A DNA stretch of 58,681 nucleotides from Candidatus Azambacteria bacterium (GTDB taxonomy: Bacteria > Patescibacteriota > Minisyncoccia > GWC2-36-17 > M10-OD1-4). The notes under the pieces were generated by a model. That model did not search any database. It saw only the letters and a list, made by a program, of their open reading frames with translations, and was not told the origin of the DNA. This document shows, piece by piece, positions 58,601 through 58,681 of this stretch (within the stretch, counting starts at the first letter, position 1; each line of letters begins with the position of its first letter). The stretch is from assembly GCA_027048495.1 (NCBI GenBank), contig JALTWS010000019.1, positions 1-58,681 on the forward strand, read 5' to 3'. Position numbers and translations under genes: made by a program.

Positions 58601-58681
58601 TTAAAATAAAAACGGAATTATTGTAAATCCGATAAGTGATATTATAACTAAAATTACAATAGTTTTGTAAATATATTGTGT
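58601..58681 (-). CDS. C-terminal end of a membrane protein (partial, runs off the window)
   Basis: 26 codons on the minus strand to TAA at 58603-58601. The peptide is one hydrophobic segment (IVILVIISLIGFTIIPFL), consistent with a final membrane helix. The gene is convergent with lepA and its main part lies beyond 58681. Confidence 0.45.
   Translation of the reverse strand, partial: TQYIYKTIVILVIISLIGFTIIPFLF

Noticed and set aside
1-58681. Alternative genetic code (TGA as Gly), as in some CPR
   Set aside because: TGA ends several clear genes at the expected point (8885, 17381, 20102, 37357), and core proteins show no in-frame TGA.
1-58681. tRNA genes, rRNA genes or CRISPR arrays
   Set aside because: I saw no cloverleaf with a GGTTCGA-type arm, no rRNA sequence and no regularly spaced repeats. 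The short repeats at 39860 are REP-type and irregular.

Overview
The window is low-GC, tightly packed bacterial DNA that reads in the standard code: TGA is used as a genuine stop, for example in the HIT, ruvX and 17190-17381 genes. It looks like a Candidate Phyla Radiation (Patescibacteria) genome, probably from the parcubacterial side. The reasons are the S10-spc ribosomal cluster without uL30, charged extensions on uL22 and uL23, an insertion in uS12, a doubly shortened Mfd, very short intergenic gaps, and many genes whose ATG sits only 6-7 bases after a TATAAT box. The phylum is an inference from gene content, not from a tree.

Layout. 1-2300 is accessory: a short CDF metal transporter, a secreted protein, a small membrane protein and a decayed membrane-protein gene. 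2286-6587 (minus strand) carries mfd, a two-gene toxin-antitoxin cassette, pth and an LCP-family gene. A near-identical 60-base copy of the 3' end of pth lies on the far side of the cassette. 6679-12589 (plus) runs lepB, hisS, HIT, rpsU, yqeY-like, ybeY, ftsA and ftsZ. 12798-17122 is accessory: a Rossmann/SLOG-like protein, a SnoaL-like protein, an orphan AbrB-type regulator, and comEC split in two by a REP-associated (RAYT) transposase with its REP palindromes. 17190-20102 holds ndk, small proteins, a structured RNA, rpmB and an M50 protease.

20233-36963 is the translation core: rpsL-rpsG-fusA, an antitoxin-like gene, tuf with a structured leader, then rpsJ through rplO, secY, adk and map. 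36968-45945 holds ruvX, a GT2 glycosyltransferase, galT, tpiA, ndh (minus), pgk, pilT, recJ and rnhA. 45970-46690 is an RNA locus: RNase P RNA and a GC-rich minus-strand transcript diverge from promoters whose -35 boxes overlap. 46750-55489 is an envelope-polysaccharide operon: a polyprenyl-phosphate sugar transferase, three GT4 enzymes, a DUF4012 protein and MurJ. 55684-58681 has a membrane protein, a csrA gene of only 59 codons, a divergent structured RNA rich in GGA motifs, lepA, and the end of a minus-strand membrane gene.

How it fits together. Most of the window is core translation, division and envelope machinery. ComEC halves, a PilT ATPase, RecJ and a DprA-like Rossmann protein are compatible with DNA uptake. 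The best candidates for undescribed biology are: (i) the csrA/GGA-rich RNA pair; (ii) the GC-rich RNA with a 9-codon ORF back-to-back with rnpB; (iii) the RAYT locus, with palindromes inside its own coding sequence, splitting comEC; (iv) perfect 34-36 base palindromes scattered through the window; (v) the pth-3'-end duplication around the toxin-antitoxin cassette; and (vi) two classes of translation start, leaderless and strong Shine-Dalgarno. I recognised no tRNA or CRISPR array.
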